A stretch of DNA of 64,000 bases from Neisseria lactamica NS19 (GCA_000193795.2 AEPI01000023.1:4954-68953); one strand, 5' to 3'; positions 44,336 to 54,748 are shown, counted from the first letter of the stretch. Numbers and translations: made by a program. The notes: generated by a model not told the origin, from the letters alone.

Positions 44336-44968
44336 ATGGGGAATACAAACCGTGTGTCGGAGCAGGCACGTTATGATGCCGAACGCCGGCAGGCAGACGA
44401 AGCATTGGCGGGCGTGTTTCCGGCAGTCAGTATCTTCGGCAGCGCGCGCACGCCGCAGGATCATGCGGATTATGCGTTCGCCTGCCGTCTGGCGCGGCGG
44501 CTGTCGGATTTGGGCATTGCCGTCATTTCGGGCGGCGGGCCGGGGATTATGGAGGCGGCAAACAAGGGCGCGTTTGCCGGGAAGTCGGTTTCGGTGGGGC
44601 TGAACATCGTCCTGCCGCACGAGCAGAAACCGAATCCGTATCAGGACATCGCCTTGCGGTTTTCCCGGTTTGCCGAACGCAAGGCGGTGTTTTTCCGCTA
44701 TTCCCAAGCATATGTCGTGATGCCGGGCGGCTTCGGGACGCTGGACGAATTGTTTGAAATCCTGACCTTGGTGCAGACGGGCAAAGTGCCGCCGCGTCCG
44801 GTCGTTTTGGTCGGAAAGGCATTTTGGTCGGGTCTGGCGGCGTGGATAAACGCGCGACTTTTGGCGCGCGGCCTGATTTCCGAAGGGGCGGCTTCTTTGT
44901 TCGCCATATCGGACGACGAAGACGAAATCGTCGCGTATCTGTCGGAACACGGGCTTCAGACGGCATAG
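44336..44968 (+). CDS. LOG-family (TIGR00730) nucleoside phosphate hydrolase-like protein
   Basis: 210 residues. The signature PGGFGTLDE and the N-terminal ISGGGPGIMEAANKGA identify the LOG family (cytokinin riboside 5'-monophosphate phosphoribohydrolase or related nucleotide 5'-monophosphate nucleosidases). Bacterial members act on purine or pyrimidine nucleotides; the physiological role in Neisseria is unknown. The final residues LQTA and the stop come from a DUS (44955-44966). The next gene is purB. Confidence 0.85.
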   Translation: MGNTNRVSEQARYDAERRQADEALAGVFPAVSIFGSARTPQDHADYAFACRLARRLSDLGIAVISGGGPGIMEAANKGAFAGKSVSVGLNIVLPHEQKPNPYQDIALRFSRFAERKAVFFRYSQAYVVMPGGFGTLDELFEILTLVQTGKVPPRPVVLVGKAFWSGLAAWINARLLARGLISEGAASLFAISDDEDEIVAYLSEHGLQTA

Positions 44969-45039
44969 CGTCCCGAGAGTGATGTATAATTGCAAACAAT
45001 TTGACAATTTTTGATGTCTTTTCCGAACAGGATGCCGAT

Positions 45040-46410
45040 ATGATCAACCCCATCGCCTCGCTTTCCCCCCTAGACGGCCGCTACGCCAAATCCGTTGAAG
45101 CATTGCGCCCGATTTTCTCTGAATACGGCCTGATGAAGGCGCGCGTCAAAGTCGAATTAAACTGGCTCAAAGCCCTGGCCGCCGCGCCGGAGATTGTCGA
45201 AGTGCCGCCCTTTAGTGCCGGAACGCTTGCCGAAATCGACAAAGTCATCGAAAACTTTTCATTGGAAGACGCTGCCGCCGTCAAAGCCATCGAAGCCACG
45301 ACCAATCACGATGTCAAAGCCATCGAATATTGGTTGAAAAAACGTTTTGCCGAAGTACCCGAAGTCGCCGCCGTGGGCGAGTTTATCCACTTCGCCTGCA
45401 CCAGCGAAGACATCAACAACCTGTCCCACGCCCTGATGCTGCAAGAAGCGCGCGAAACCGTCATCCTGCCCAAACTTGCCGAAATCATCGGAAAACTCAC
45501 CGATATGGCGCACGAACTTGCCGCCGTCCCGATGATGAGCCGCACCCACGGCCAGCCCGCCACGCCCACAACACTGGGCAAAGAAACCGCCAATGTCGTG
45601 TACCGCCTGCAACGCCAGTTTAAAATCCTTCAGGCGCAAGAATTCCTCGGCAAAATCAACGGCGCGGTCGGCAACTACAACGCCCATATGGCCGCTTATC
45701 CCGATGTCGATTGGGAAACCCACTGCCGCAACTTCGTCGAAATCGGTCTCGGTCTGACCTTCAACCCCTACACCATCCAAATCGAGCCGCACGACTATAT
45801 GGCGGAGTTTTTCCAAACCCTCAGCCGCATCAATACCATCCTGATCGACTTTAACCGCGACGTTTGGGGTTATATTTCATTGGGTTACTTCAAACAAAAA
45901 GTCAAAGCGGGCGAAGTCGGCTCTTCCACGATGCCGCACAAAGTCAACCCCATCGATTTTGAAAACTCCGAAGGCAACCTCGGCATGGCAAACGCCGTAT
46001 TGGGTTTTTTGGCGGAAAAACTGCCCGTCTCACGCTGGCAGCGCGATTTGACCGACAGCACCGTCTTACGCAATATGGGCGTGGGCGTGGGCTATGCCGT
46101 GTTGGGCTTTGCCGCCCACCTGCGCGGTCTGAACAAGCTCGAACCTAACCCTGCCGCGCTTGCCGCCGATTTGGATGCCACTTGGGAGCTGCTCGCCGAG
46201 CCGATTCAAACTGTAATGCGTCGTTACGGTGTAGCCAATCCTTACGAGAAGCTGAAAGACCTGACGCGCGGTAAAGACGGCATTACGCCCGAAGTGCTGA
46301 AAGTCTTCATCGAATCGCTGGAAATCCCTACCGAAGCCAAAGCAAAATTGCTTGAGCTGACCCCTGCGTTGTATGTGGGCAAGGCTGAAGCGTTGGCGAA
46401 ACGGATTTGA
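45040..46410 (+). CDS. purB: Adenylosuccinate lyase
   Basis: 456 residues from ATG 45040 (MINPIASLSPLDGRY, the normal start of the family). The enzyme acts twice in purine synthesis, on SAICAR and adenylosuccinate. The signature GSSTMPHKVNPIDFEN is intact, as are FIHFACTSEDINN and MMSRTHGQPATPT with the catalytic histidine. The frame extends to 45001 but the extra residues are not conserved. Confidence 0.96.
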   Translation: MINPIASLSPLDGRYAKSVEALRPIFSEYGLMKARVKVELNWLKALAAAPEIVEVPPFSAGTLAEIDKVIENFSLEDAAAVKAIEATTNHDVKAIEYWLKKRFAEVPEVAAVGEFIHFACTSEDINNLSHALMLQEARETVILPKLAEIIGKLTDMAHELAAVPMMSRTHGQPATPTTLGKETANVVYRLQRQFKILQAQEFLGKINGAVGNYNAHMAAYPDVDWETHCRNFVEIGLGLTFNPYTIQIEPHDYMAEFFQTLSRINTILIDFNRDVWGYISLGYFKQKVKAGEVGSSTMPHKVNPIDFENSEGNLGMANAVLGFLAEKLPVSRWQRDLTDSTVLRNMGVGVGYAVLGFAAHLRGLNKLEPNPAALAADLDATWELLAEPIQTVMRRYGVANPYEKLKDLTRGKDGITPEVLKVFIESLEIPTEAKAKLLELTPALYVGKAEALAKRI

Positions 46411-46426
46411 GTGCTTATTAAAACCG

Positions 46427-46456
46427 ATGCCGTCTGAACGCGCGTTCAGACGGCAT
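46427..46456. terminator. Paired DUS hairpin
   Basis: DUS at 46427-46438 and inverted copy at 46445-46456, followed by a T run; terminator of purB. Confidence 0.8.
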
Positions 46457-46490
46457 TTTTAAGATAACGGGACATACGGGGGCGATATTG

Positions 46491-48359
46491 ATGCAAGCTG
46501 TCCGATACAGGCCTGAAATTGACGGATTACGGGCTGTCGCCGTGCTCTCCGTCATTATTTTCCACCTGAATAACCGCTGGCTGCCCGGAGGATTCCTGGG
46601 TGTGGACATTTTCTTTGTCATCTCGGGATTCCTCATTACCAGCATCATTCTTTCTGAAATACAGAACGGTTCTTTTTCTTTCCGGGATTTTTATACCCGC
46701 AGGATTAAGCGGATTTATCCTGCTTTTATTGCGGCCGTGTCGCTGGCTTCGGTGATTGCCTCTCAAATCTTCCTTTACGAAGATTTCAACCAAATGCGGA
46801 AAACCGTGGAGCTTTCTGCGGTTTTCTTGTCCAATATTTATCTGGGGTTTCAGCAGGGGTATTTCGATTTGAGTGCCGACGAGAACCCCGTACTGCATAT
46901 TTGGTCTTTGGCAGTAGAGGAACAGTATTACCTCCTGTATCCTCTTTTGCTGATATTCTGCTGCAAAAAAACAAAATCGCTACGGGTGCTGCGTAACATC
47001 AGCATCATCCTGTTTCTGATTTTGACTGCATCATCGTTTTTGCCAAGTGGGTTTTATACCGACATCCTCAACCAACCCAATACTTATTACCTTTCGACAC
47101 TGAGGTTTCCCGAGCTGTTGGTGGGTTCGCTGTTGGCGGTTTACGGGCAAACGCAAAACGGCAAACAGCAGACATCGAACGGAAAACGGCAGTTGCTTTC
47201 ATTATTCAGCCTGAGCGCGTTGCTTATCTGCCTGTTTGCGATTGACAAACACAATCCGTTTATCCCGGGAATGACCCTGCTCCTTCCCTGTCTGCTGGCG
47301 GCACTGCTTATCCGGAGTATGCAATACGGGACACTTCCGACCCGCATCCTGTCGGCAAGCCCCATCGTATTTGTCGGCAAAATCTCTTATTCCCTATACC
47401 TGTACCATTGGATTTTTATTTCCTTCGCCCATTACATTACAGGCGACAAACAGCTCGGATTGCCTGCCGTATCGGCGGTTGCCGCATTGACGGCCGGGTT
47501 TTCCCTGTTGAGCTATTATTTGATCGAGCAGCCGCTTAGAAAACGGAAGATGACCTTTAAAAAGGCATTTTTCTGCCTTTATCTCGCCCCGTCCCTGATA
47601 CTTGTCGGTTACAACCTGTACGCAAGGGGGATATTGAAACAGGAACACCTCCGCCCGTCGTCCGGTACGCCCGTTGTTGCGGAAAATAATTTTCCGGAAA
47701 CCGTCCTGACCCTCGGCGACTCGCACGCCGGACACCTGCGGGGGTTTCTGGATTATGTCGGCAGCCGGGAAGGGTGGAAAGCCAAAATCCTGTCCCTCGA
47801 TTCGGAGTGTTTGGTTTGGGTGGATACGACACTGGCAGACAACCCGTTATGCCGGAAATACCGGGATGAAGTTGAAAAAGCCGAAGCCGTCTTCATTGCC
47901 CAATTCTATGATTTGAGGATGGGCGGCCAGCCCGTGCCGAGATTTGAAGCGCAATCCTTCCTGATACCCGGGTTCAAAGCCCGATTCAGGGAAACCGTCA
48001 AGAGGATAGCCGCCGTCAAACCCGTATATGTTTTTGCAAACAATACATCAATCAGCCGTTCGCCCTTGAGGGAGGAAAAATTGAAAAGATTTGCTATAAA
48101 CCAATACCTCCGGCCTATTCGGGCTATGGGCGACATCGGCAAGAGCAATCAGGCGGTCTTTGATTTGGTTAAAGATATCCCCAATGTGCATTGGGTTGAC
48201 GCACAGAAATACCTGCCTGAAAACACGGTCGAAATAAACGGACGCTATCTTTACGGCGACCAAGACCACCTGACCTATTTCGGTTCTTATTATATGGGGC
48301 GGGAATTCCACAAACACGAAAGCCTGCTCAAGCATTCCCGCGGCGGCGCATTGCAGTAG
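46491..48359 (+). CDS. Membrane O-acyltransferase with SGNH domain
   Basis: 622 residues. The N-terminal 370 residues are an acyltransferase-3 domain with about ten helices (YRPEIDGLRAVAVLSVIIFHL; FFVISGFLIT; RRIKRIYPAF; SLAVEEQYYLLYP). The C-terminal part is an SGNH hydrolase-like domain with the nucleophile in LGDSHAGH (Ser411) and a DQDHLT block near the end. This two-domain build acetylates cell-surface glycans. In Neisseria the candidates are the pilin-glycan O-acetyltransferase PglI and LOS O-acetyltransferases; PglI is my best guess but not proven from sequence. Confidence 0.82.
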   Translation: MQAVRYRPEIDGLRAVAVLSVIIFHLNNRWLPGGFLGVDIFFVISGFLITSIILSEIQNGSFSFRDFYTRRIKRIYPAFIAAVSLASVIASQIFLYEDFNQMRKTVELSAVFLSNIYLGFQQGYFDLSADENPVLHIWSLAVEEQYYLLYPLLLIFCCKKTKSLRVLRNISIILFLILTASSFLPSGFYTDILNQPNTYYLSTLRFPELLVGSLLAVYGQTQNGKQQTSNGKRQLLSLFSLSALLICLFAIDKHNPFIPGMTLLLPCLLAALLIRSMQYGTLPTRILSASPIVFVGKISYSLYLYHWIFISFAHYITGDKQLGLPAVSAVAALTAGFSLLSYYLIEQPLRKRKMTFKKAFFCLYLAPSLILVGYNLYARGILKQEHLRPSSGTPVVAENNFPETVLTLGDSHAGHLRGFLDYVGSREGWKAKILSLDSECLVWVDTTLADNPLCRKYRDEVEKAEAVFIAQFYDLRMGGQPVPRFEAQSFLIPGFKARFRETVKRIAAVKPVYVFANNTSISRSPLREEKLKRFAINQYLRPIRAMGDIGKSNQAVFDLVKDIPNVHWVDAQKYLPENTVEINGRYLYGDQDHLTYFGSYYMGREFHKHESLLKHSRGGALQ

Positions 48360-48464
48360 CCTGCCTTATTGCCGGATATTGCCTTTAGCTGCCTATGCCG
48401 CCGGTTTGCCCTTCGGGGCGGCGGCGGTTTTTATTTTCCCTCCCCTTCGGGAGGGAATTTTGAA

Positions 48465-49079
48465 TCAAAACCCCAATTGCCTTTCCAAGTGCTCCACCAG
48501 ATTGTCATCCAGTTCCAAAGCCTGCGACAGGCGGACGAGGAAGACGGTTTCTTTCCGCGACAAATCGGCGCAGACCAGTCTTGCCGCCAGATAGGCTTCC
48601 GCCGCCAGCGCCTCATCGTTGCCGACGGCGGCGGCGATGTCTTCGATGCTTGCGGGAAGGCGGTATTCGGCGGCGAGCCATGCGGCGGTTTCAGGGTCTG
48701 TGCCGCTTTCCTGTTCGATAGTCCGGCGTTCGGCTTCGTCTATCATGCCGTCTGAAGCGGCGGCGGCTATCATGGTGCGCAATACGGTGCGGCTGTATGT
48801 TTCTTCCGTTTCTCCGGCGGGCTGGAAATCGCTTTGTGTTACGGTTGCCCGCCCTTTGTTTTGCTGCCACATCTGATAGCCCCGGTAGGCGAGGTAGCCC
48901 AAAGCGGCGGTCGAACCGATTTTGGTGATGGTTTTGCGGTTTTTACCGTTCAGCAGCATGGAGGCGACACCGGCAACCAGCGCGCCTCCGCCGAATGAAT
49001 TGAGCGGGCTGTCGGAGAATGTGTTGCCTTTTTTTTGAACCGTGCTTAAGACTTGGTTGAGCAGCCGGGTGAAGTTCAT
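48465..49079 (-). CDS. DUF533 / YebE-type protein with a TerB-like domain
   Basis: 204 residues. The first half contains two hydrophobic stretches (GGALVAGVASMLL; IGSTAALGYLAYRGY) and the second half (residues about 100-200) has the DUF533 alpha-helical TerB-like domain (MIAAAASDGMIDEAERRTIEQE). The function is unknown; in E. coli the homologue yebE is an envelope-stress gene. A DUS inside the gene encodes ASDGM. The region 48360-48464 is a short intergenic stretch with no clear element. Confidence 0.75.
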   Translation of the reverse strand: MNFTRLLNQVLSTVQKKGNTFSDSPLNSFGGGALVAGVASMLLNGKNRKTITKIGSTAALGYLAYRGYQMWQQNKGRATVTQSDFQPAGETEETYSRTVLRTMIAAAASDGMIDEAERRTIEQESGTDPETAAWLAAEYRLPASIEDIAAAVGNDEALAAEAYLAARLVCADLSRKETVFLVRLSQALELDDNLVEHLERQLGF

Positions 49080-49114
49080 GATTTTTCCTTTCTGTTGCGG
49101 TAAGGGCGGTATGT

Positions 49115-51266
49115 TTACCCTATCCTTTTAAACGGCGGCAGACCGGCCAATAATTGCTGCCCGTACCGCTGTGTTTTGATGCGGTTGTCGAGGATGGTTA
49201 CGCGGCCGTAGTCTTGTTCGGTGCGGATGAGGCGGCCGACGGCCTGGATGAGTTTGATGCCGGCTTCGGGGACGGTGATTTCAATAAAAGGATTGCCGCC
49301 GCGCTGTTCTATCCAGCGGTTTTGGGTTTTTTCGATGGGGTTGTCAGGCATCGCAAACGGCAGCTTGGCGATGATGACTTGCACGCAGGCGGTGCCGGGC
49401 AGGTCGAGTCCTTCGGCGAAACTGTCGAGTCCGAAGATGATGCTGGCTTTGCCTTCTTCTATGGCCTGGTGGTGTTTTTGCAGGAGGACGGCTTTGGGTA
49501 ATTCGCCTTGTACGAGCAAGAGCGGCAGGTAGTCTCCGGGCAGGCGCAGGGCGACATCCTGCATTTGTTTGCGCGAGGAAAACAGGACGAGTGTGCCGAT
49601 GGCTTCGGTGGGCGAAATAAGCTTGGGCAGCCATTCGATGATGGCGGCGGTGTGGGCTTCGGGGTCTTTGGGGCTGGCGTATATGGGGGGGATGTAGAGT
49701 TCGCCCTGTTTTTCAAAGTCAAAGGGGCTTTTGAGGGCGAGGGTGGTGGTTTCGGGCAGCCATTGCAGCCCGGTTTGGCGCAGAATCAGGTTGAAGTTGC
49801 CCAAGGATTGCAGGGTGGCGGAGGTCAACACCGCGCCTGCCGCGCGCTGCCACAGGCTGTTGGCAAGGTGGGATGCGCTGCTGATGGGGCTGGCGTTGAA
49901 AATGTAGTCGTTTTTTGTCGTCGGCACGGCGGGTTATCCATTTTGCCAGCGGTTCTTCACCCTCGAGGGGGACAGTGGAGAGCAAATCCCAAACCGCGCT
50001 GATTTGTTCGATGCGGGCGATAAAAAGTCCGAACTCGCCGGTCAGGCGGTCGATGAGCGCGCTGTCTTGTTCTTTTTCGCGGCGCGCGGCGGAAAGCGCA
50101 TCGTTCAGCCCGATAAGGTGTTTGAGCAGGCTGCGTGCGGCAATGGCGGTATTGGAAACGGTGGTTTCCAAGCCTTCGGGGATTTTACCGTCTTCCCACA
50201 GCCAAGTCGGTTCGCTGTTGGTCCGCCTGTCGTTTTCAGACGACCCCAGACTTAAAGACGGCTCTTCCGCCAAATGGAACTGCCATTCGTGCAGGCTGTC
50301 GAGCAATGATGCGGCGGCTTCGTCGGCGAGGTTGGCAAGTTCGGCTTTATCGGTCAGCGCGGCAATCTTGCCGGTCAGCTGCGGCAGTTTTTCCAGCGTC
50401 CAAACGGCCATATTCCATGAATGTTCGGCGGCAAAACGGCTGAGGGCTTTTTTGGGCAGGTGGTGCGCTTCGTCTATGCAATAGAAACTGTTTTCGGGCG
50501 CAGGCAGAATCACGCCGCCGCCCATGCTGATGTCGGCAAGCAGAAGATCGTGGTTGGCAACGACGACATCGACGGTTTCCAACATATCGCGTGCCAGGTA
50601 AAACGGGCATTCGGCACGGTTGGGACAGGCGGCTTTCAGGCAGCCGTGGCGGTCGTTGGTAACTTTGAGCCAAATCGCGTCATCGATTTTTTCCGGCCAA
50701 GTGTCGCGGTCGCCGTTGAACCGTCGGGCGGAAAATTCGTCGGCGATGTCGCGCAGCAGCTTCAATTCTTCCGGCTTGGGCTTGCTGTCCCACAACACTT
50801 CCGGAGCTTCAAAGCCCGTCAGGTTTTGTTGGGCGTTGCTTTGCGTCAGTTGGTAGAGTTTGTAGGGGCAGAGATAGCGGCCGCGTCCTTTGGCAAGTGC
50901 GAAGCTCAGTTCCAAACCGCTTTTTTCCACCAAAAACGGCAGGTCGCGGTCAACCAACTGCTCCTGCAAAGCCACCGTCGCGCTGCTCACAATCAGCCGC
51001 TTGCCGCGCGTTTGCGCCATGATGCCGCCCGCCAGCAGGTAGGCAAGCGATTTGCCCACGCCGGTCGGCCCTTCGATTACGGCAATGCTCTCACCCTCGC
51101 GTTTGGGTGCTTCTTCGCCTTCTTCACGCGTCAACGTCCGCGAAAAAGCGTTGGCAACCGCCGCAATCATTTCCCGCTGCGAAGCGCGCGGACGGAAACC
51201 GGGCAGGTTTTTGCCGATATTTTGGTAATGGTCGCGGATGGCGTTTTTTTCTAAATCGGTGAGCAT
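49115..51266 (-). pseudogene. dinG: ATP-dependent helicase DinG, frameshifted
   Basis: Read from the ATG at 51266. Residues 1 to about 450 show a normal DinG: Walker A EGPTGVGKS (65-73), Fe-S cysteines (CPYKL; CLKAACPNRAEC) and DEAHHLP. Then the frame shifts in a run of six A (minus strand; TTTTTT at 49911-49916). With one A fewer, translation joins the 49115-49927 frame (NDYIFNASPISS ... PPFKRIG), which holds helicase motifs IV-VI (QAVGRLIRTEQDYG). The second part is fully open. DinG unwinds damaged or G-quadruplex DNA and is conserved in Neisseria. Error, mutation or slippage cannot be told apart. Confidence 0.88.
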
Positions 51267-51295
51267 GGTGTTTTGTACGGCGGTAGAAGTGGGCT

Positions 51296-51451
51296 TATAG
51301 TGGATTAAATTTAAATCAGGACAAGGCGGCGAAGCCGCAGACAGTACAAATAGTACGGAACCGATTCACTTGGTGCTTCAGCACCTTAGAGAATCGTTCT
51401 CTTTGAGCTAAAGCGAGACAACGCCGTACTGGTTTTTGTTAATCCACTATA
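51296..51451. repeat. Correia repeat enclosed element, full-length form (156 bp)
   Basis: TATAGTGGATTAA at one end and TTAATCCACTATA at the other, containing the roughly 50-bp internal segment (with a stretch rich in AGAGAATCGTTCTC) that the shorter copy at 44185 lacks. It lies 29 bases upstream of dinG's start and may influence its expression. Confidence 0.93.
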
Positions 51452-51508
51452 TTTTAACATTGCGCGGAAGCGGTACAATATCGTTGTCGGAATGGGGGAA
51501 GGTAAATC

Positions 51509-51745
51509 GTGCGGACGTGGTTGGTTTTTTGGTTGCAGCGTTTGAAATACCCGTTGTTGCTTTGGATTGCGGATATGCTGCTGTACCGGTTGTTGGGCGG
51601 TGCGGAAATCGAATGCAGCCGTTGCCCTGTGCCGCCGATGACGGATTGGCAGCATTTTTTGCTGGCGATGGGAACGGTGTCGGCTTGGGTGGTGGTGATT
51701 TGGGCATACCTGATTATTGAAAGTGAAAAAAACGGAAGATATTGA
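51509..51745 (+). CDS. Small membrane protein of unknown function
   Basis: 78 residues from GTG 51509 with GGGGAAGG upstream. Two hydrophobic helices flank a short loop with CSRCP (two cysteines). I do not recognise the family. Its 3' end from base 51666 onward, plus its DUS terminator, is repeated with five mismatches at 57201-57306 on the other side of the restriction-modification island. Confidence 0.65.
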   Translation: MRTWLVFWLQRLKYPLLLWIADMLLYRLLGGAEIECSRCPVPPMTDWQHFLLAMGTVSAWVVVIWAYLIIESEKNGRY

Positions 51746-51771
51746 GTCATTCGGACACAATGCCGTCTGAA
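51666..51771 (+). repeat. 106-bp direct repeat, left copy
   Basis: Matches 57201-57306 with a constant offset of 5535 and five mismatches. It covers the 3' end of the small membrane protein gene and the first half of its DUS terminator. It marks the left border of the island. Confidence 0.9.
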
Positions 51772-51790
51772 ACGGAAGTTCAGACGGCAT
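51760..51790. terminator. Paired DUS hairpin
   Basis: DUS at 51760-51771 and inverted copy at 51779-51790, at the end of the small membrane protein gene. Confidence 0.75.
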
Positions 51791-51812
51791 TTGTTTTAGG
51801 TTGCCGTACCGC

Positions 51813-52060
51813 TTAGGGAATACCGGCGACAGGATAGGCGGGACGGCCGCGGTGGTCTCGAAGGTAACAGGTTCTTTGACGATTCAGGTACTGTTCGATC
51901 GGTTGCCAATCAATCACCTGATCCGACTTCAACAGTGGGAAGCGGTCGATGTGTTTGATAATCATGGCTTGGGCGGTTTGCCGGAAGAAGGTACTCAAGA
52001 GAAATCCCCTAAATGTCTTGGTGGGAACTTAGGGGATTTGGGGGATTTTGCAAAGGTCTC
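51813..52060 (-). mobile_element. IS1106-like (IS5 family) fragment: 5' end
   Basis: The right boundary ends with the IS terminal sequence TTTTGCAAAGGTCTC (52046-52060). Reading leftward, ATG 51998 opens a frame with the first 56 residues of the IS1106-type transposase (MSTFFRQTAQAMI ... RDHRGRPAYP). It then switches to PVAGIP and a stop, which resembles the last residues of the photolyase (RPVAGA) encoded on the other side of the island. The middle and end of the transposase are absent. Confidence 0.82.
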
Positions 52061-52264
52061 GGGTTGGCATTCAGACGGTGTTTCTATTAAAAACGTACCT
52101 CAAGTTTGAAACGCATTGCAAAAAACACTGCTGTATATCCGTTCAAACAGCATTTTTTGACGAAGAATCAATATAGTAAATCATTGCATGGCGTGTTTTA
52201 CCTTGCCTTCTATGATAAAATACGCGCATTTTTTGCAGAGCAGTTGTTTCAACTCATCATAAAT

Positions 52265-54748
52265 ATGAACAAAAACCCCACCTACATCAGTTTATTTAGT
52301 AGTGCAGGCGTTGGTTGCTATGGTTTTAAAACCAATGGTTTTGAATGTGTAGCAACCAACGAACTTTTAGAAAAACGCCTAAAAATCCAAAAATATAATC
52401 AAAAATGCCGCTTTGATTCAGGTTATATTGCTGGCGATATTACCCTGCCTGAAACCCAAGCCAAACTGTTTGCCGAAATTCGACGCTGGAATACTGAAAT
52501 TGATGTTGTGATTGCCACACCACCTTGCCAAGGAATGTCGGTTGCCAACCATAAAAAAAATAATGAACTGGCAAGAAATTCTTTGGTCGTGGAATCAATC
52601 AAAATCGTTCGGGAAATTCAGCCCAAATTTTTTATTTTTGAAAACGTCAAAGCCTTTTTAAATACACCCTGCACCGATACCGATCATCAAGAAAAGCCGA
52701 TTGAGGAAGCCATTTGGTCAAATTTGGGCGGATATTACAACATTCTATCCAACGTACTAAATTTTAAAGATTATGGTGCAAATTCCAGTCGTACCAGAAC
52801 GCTGGTGATTGGCGTGCGAAAAGATATCCATCACATTACGCCGTACGATATTTTTCCCAAGCAAACACCGCCAAAAACCTTGCGTACATTGCTGGCTGAC
52901 CTACCACCTTTAATGCAAATGGGCGAAATTAGCGATGATGATATTTACCATAGCTATCGTGAATTTGATCGCCGTATGTTGCCGTGGATTGCACAGCTTA
53001 AAGAAGGCGAGTCAGCTTTTCAAAATACTGATCCTGCACGCATTCCCCATCAAATTAAAAATGGTGAAATTATCTACAATCAAAACAAAAATGGAGACAA
53101 ATACGCCCGTTGGTTTTTAGATCGTGAGGGTCCGTGCATCCATACCCGTAATGACATTTTAGCCAGCCAAAACACCATCCACCCCACTGAAAACCGTGTA
53201 TTTTCCGTGCGTGAACTCATGCGTATGATGTCAATTCCGCCATCATTTAAATGGACGGCACAAGATGAAAAACAGCTTAATGCACTGTCATTTGATGAGA
53301 AAAAAACCTTTTTGAAAAAAGAAGAGCTGAATATCCGCCATTGTATCGGTGAATCTGTGCCAACCGCTGTTTTGGCCAATGTCGCACAAAACATCCAGGC
53401 AGCCTTGCAACAGTCCGAACTGTCAATGACGGAAATTCAAAATTTAATCAAACGAGAAAATTTATCCCTTGCCGGTAATCTCTACCGATTTATTGAGCAA
53501 TATTTTGACGCATATCCATTCAGTCGGCTTTTGCAAATTGCTGAATACGCTAATGCTGCCCGTAGCGAAACGGCTGCTTATTTTACCCGTATTGATATTG
53601 CTTTCGGACTGGTTAATGCTCTTCCTGATTTCAAAAAGAAAAAAAACTTACGGATTTTAGAACCCTCTGTCGGCATTGGTAATTTCATTCCACTACTGGC
53701 AAAAAAATATGCAGACAAAGAAAAAGTTATTTTTGATTTGGTGGATATTGACTCAAACAGTTTAAATCTCCTGTCATTGCTGCTGAAAAAATTAAATTTA
53801 GGTAGTAAATTTGAGTTCAATATTATTCATCAGGATTTTTTAACCGCAACGCTGCCTGAAAACTATGATCTAGTCATCGGCAATCCACCATACGGCAAAG
53901 TTAAGGCAAGTGATAAAAATTTGGCACTATACCGTAAAAATGCTATCAATAAAGATACGCAAAATATTTTTTCATTTTTTATTGATAAGGCTCTGACGCT
54001 CAGTAAAACCGTGGCTTTGGTTGTTCCCAAAAGTGTGATTAACGCCCCCGAGTTTCAAATAACCCGACAACAACTTATCACAGCCAATATCAACCGCATT
54101 ATTGATTACGGCGAGAAAGCATTTAAAGGCGTAAAAATAGAGACGATTGCCTTTATTGCCGATCAAACCGACAAAGACAATCAACATATTACGATAGAAA
54201 GCCATATCCAAGAAACGTTGATACAAAACTGTAAAAACTATTTTTTTTCTGATAATTTTCCCTATTGGTTGATTTATCGTAATAGTGAATTTGATCAAAT
54301 TGCACAAAAATTGGAATTTAATGTATTTCAATCATTCCGAGATCGCCAAATTACCAAATCGCATACACAGAATAGTGGCAATGTTCGGGTTTTAAAATCC
54401 CGTAATATCGGTAACAATGAGATTATTGATATTGAGGGCTATGATAGTTATGTGGATTCAGTTGCCCCTTTTTCTGTCGGCAAATTCATTAACCGCAAAA
54501 ATGTCGTGATGATTCCCAATCTGACTTACAAACCTCGGGCAGCATTTTTGCCTGAAAACAGTATTGCTGATGGCTCGGTTGCCCTACTGACAATGAAAAA
54601 ACACGAAAAAATCCTAACCCAACGAGATCTCGCATACTATGCAACTCCCGAATTTGAGCAGTTTTACCGTGTTGCCCGTAATTATGGTTCTCGTTCAATG
54701 AATATAGACAATCATTCCGTGTTTTTTTTCGGATTGCTAAAAGATTAG
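52265..54748 (+). CDS. Bifunctional DNA methyltransferase, m5C domain fused to m6A domain
   Basis: 827 residues from ATG 52265. Residues 1 to about 400 are a cytosine-5 methyltransferase: motif I LFSSAGVGCYGF, catalytic Cys88 in PPCQG, Glu126-Asn127-Val128 (motif VI), and a motif VIII-like SSRTR (Arg176, Arg178). Residues about 430-827 are an N6-adenine methyltransferase: motif I LEPSVGIGNF (Glu466-Phe474) and the catalytic NPPY at 540-543, with a C-terminal target-recognition-like part. Both active sites look intact. Fused m5C/m6A enzymes are known from type IIS systems such as Esp3I and Alw26I, where each half modifies one strand of an asymmetric site. AT-rich, no DUS. The target is unknown. 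Confidence 0.88.
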   Translation: MNKNPTYISLFSSAGVGCYGFKTNGFECVATNELLEKRLKIQKYNQKCRFDSGYIAGDITLPETQAKLFAEIRRWNTEIDVVIATPPCQGMSVANHKKNNELARNSLVVESIKIVREIQPKFFIFENVKAFLNTPCTDTDHQEKPIEEAIWSNLGGYYNILSNVLNFKDYGANSSRTRTLVIGVRKDIHHITPYDIFPKQTPPKTLRTLLADLPPLMQMGEISDDDIYHSYREFDRRMLPWIAQLKEGESAFQNTDPARIPHQIKNGEIIYNQNKNGDKYARWFLDREGPCIHTRNDILASQNTIHPTENRVFSVRELMRMMSIPPSFKWTAQDEKQLNALSFDEKKTFLKKEELNIRHCIGESVPTAVLANVAQNIQAALQQSELSMTEIQNLIKRENLSLAGNLYRFIEQYFDAYPFSRLLQIAEYANAARSETAAYFTRIDIAFGLVNALPDFKKKKNLRILEPSVGIGNFIPLLAKKYADKEKVIFDLVDIDSNSLNLLSLLLKKLNLGSKFEFNIIHQDFLTATLPENYDLVIGNPPYGKVKASDKNLALYRKNAINKDTQNIFSFFIDKALTLSKTVALVVPKSVINAPEFQITRQQLITANINRIIDYGEKAFKGVKIETIAFIADQTDKDNQHITIESHIQETLIQNCKNYFFSDNFPYWLIYRNSEFDQIAQKLEFNVFQSFRDRQITKSHTQNSGNVRVLKSRNIGNNEIIDIEGYDSYVDSVAPFSVGKFINRKNVVMIPNLTYKPRAAFLPENSIADGSVALLTMKKHEKILTQRDLAYYATPEFEQFYRVARNYGSRSMNIDNHSVFFFGLLKD

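Noticed and set aside
46491..48359. Assigning the symbol pglI to the O-acyltransferase
   Set aside because: The two-domain build fits PglI, but other Neisseria O-acetyltransferases share it, and the sequence alone does not decide.
49685..49691. A run of seven G inside dinG as a phase-variation tract
   Set aside because: It lies in a conserved coding segment, is only seven long, and is in frame. The frameshift of dinG is at another site.
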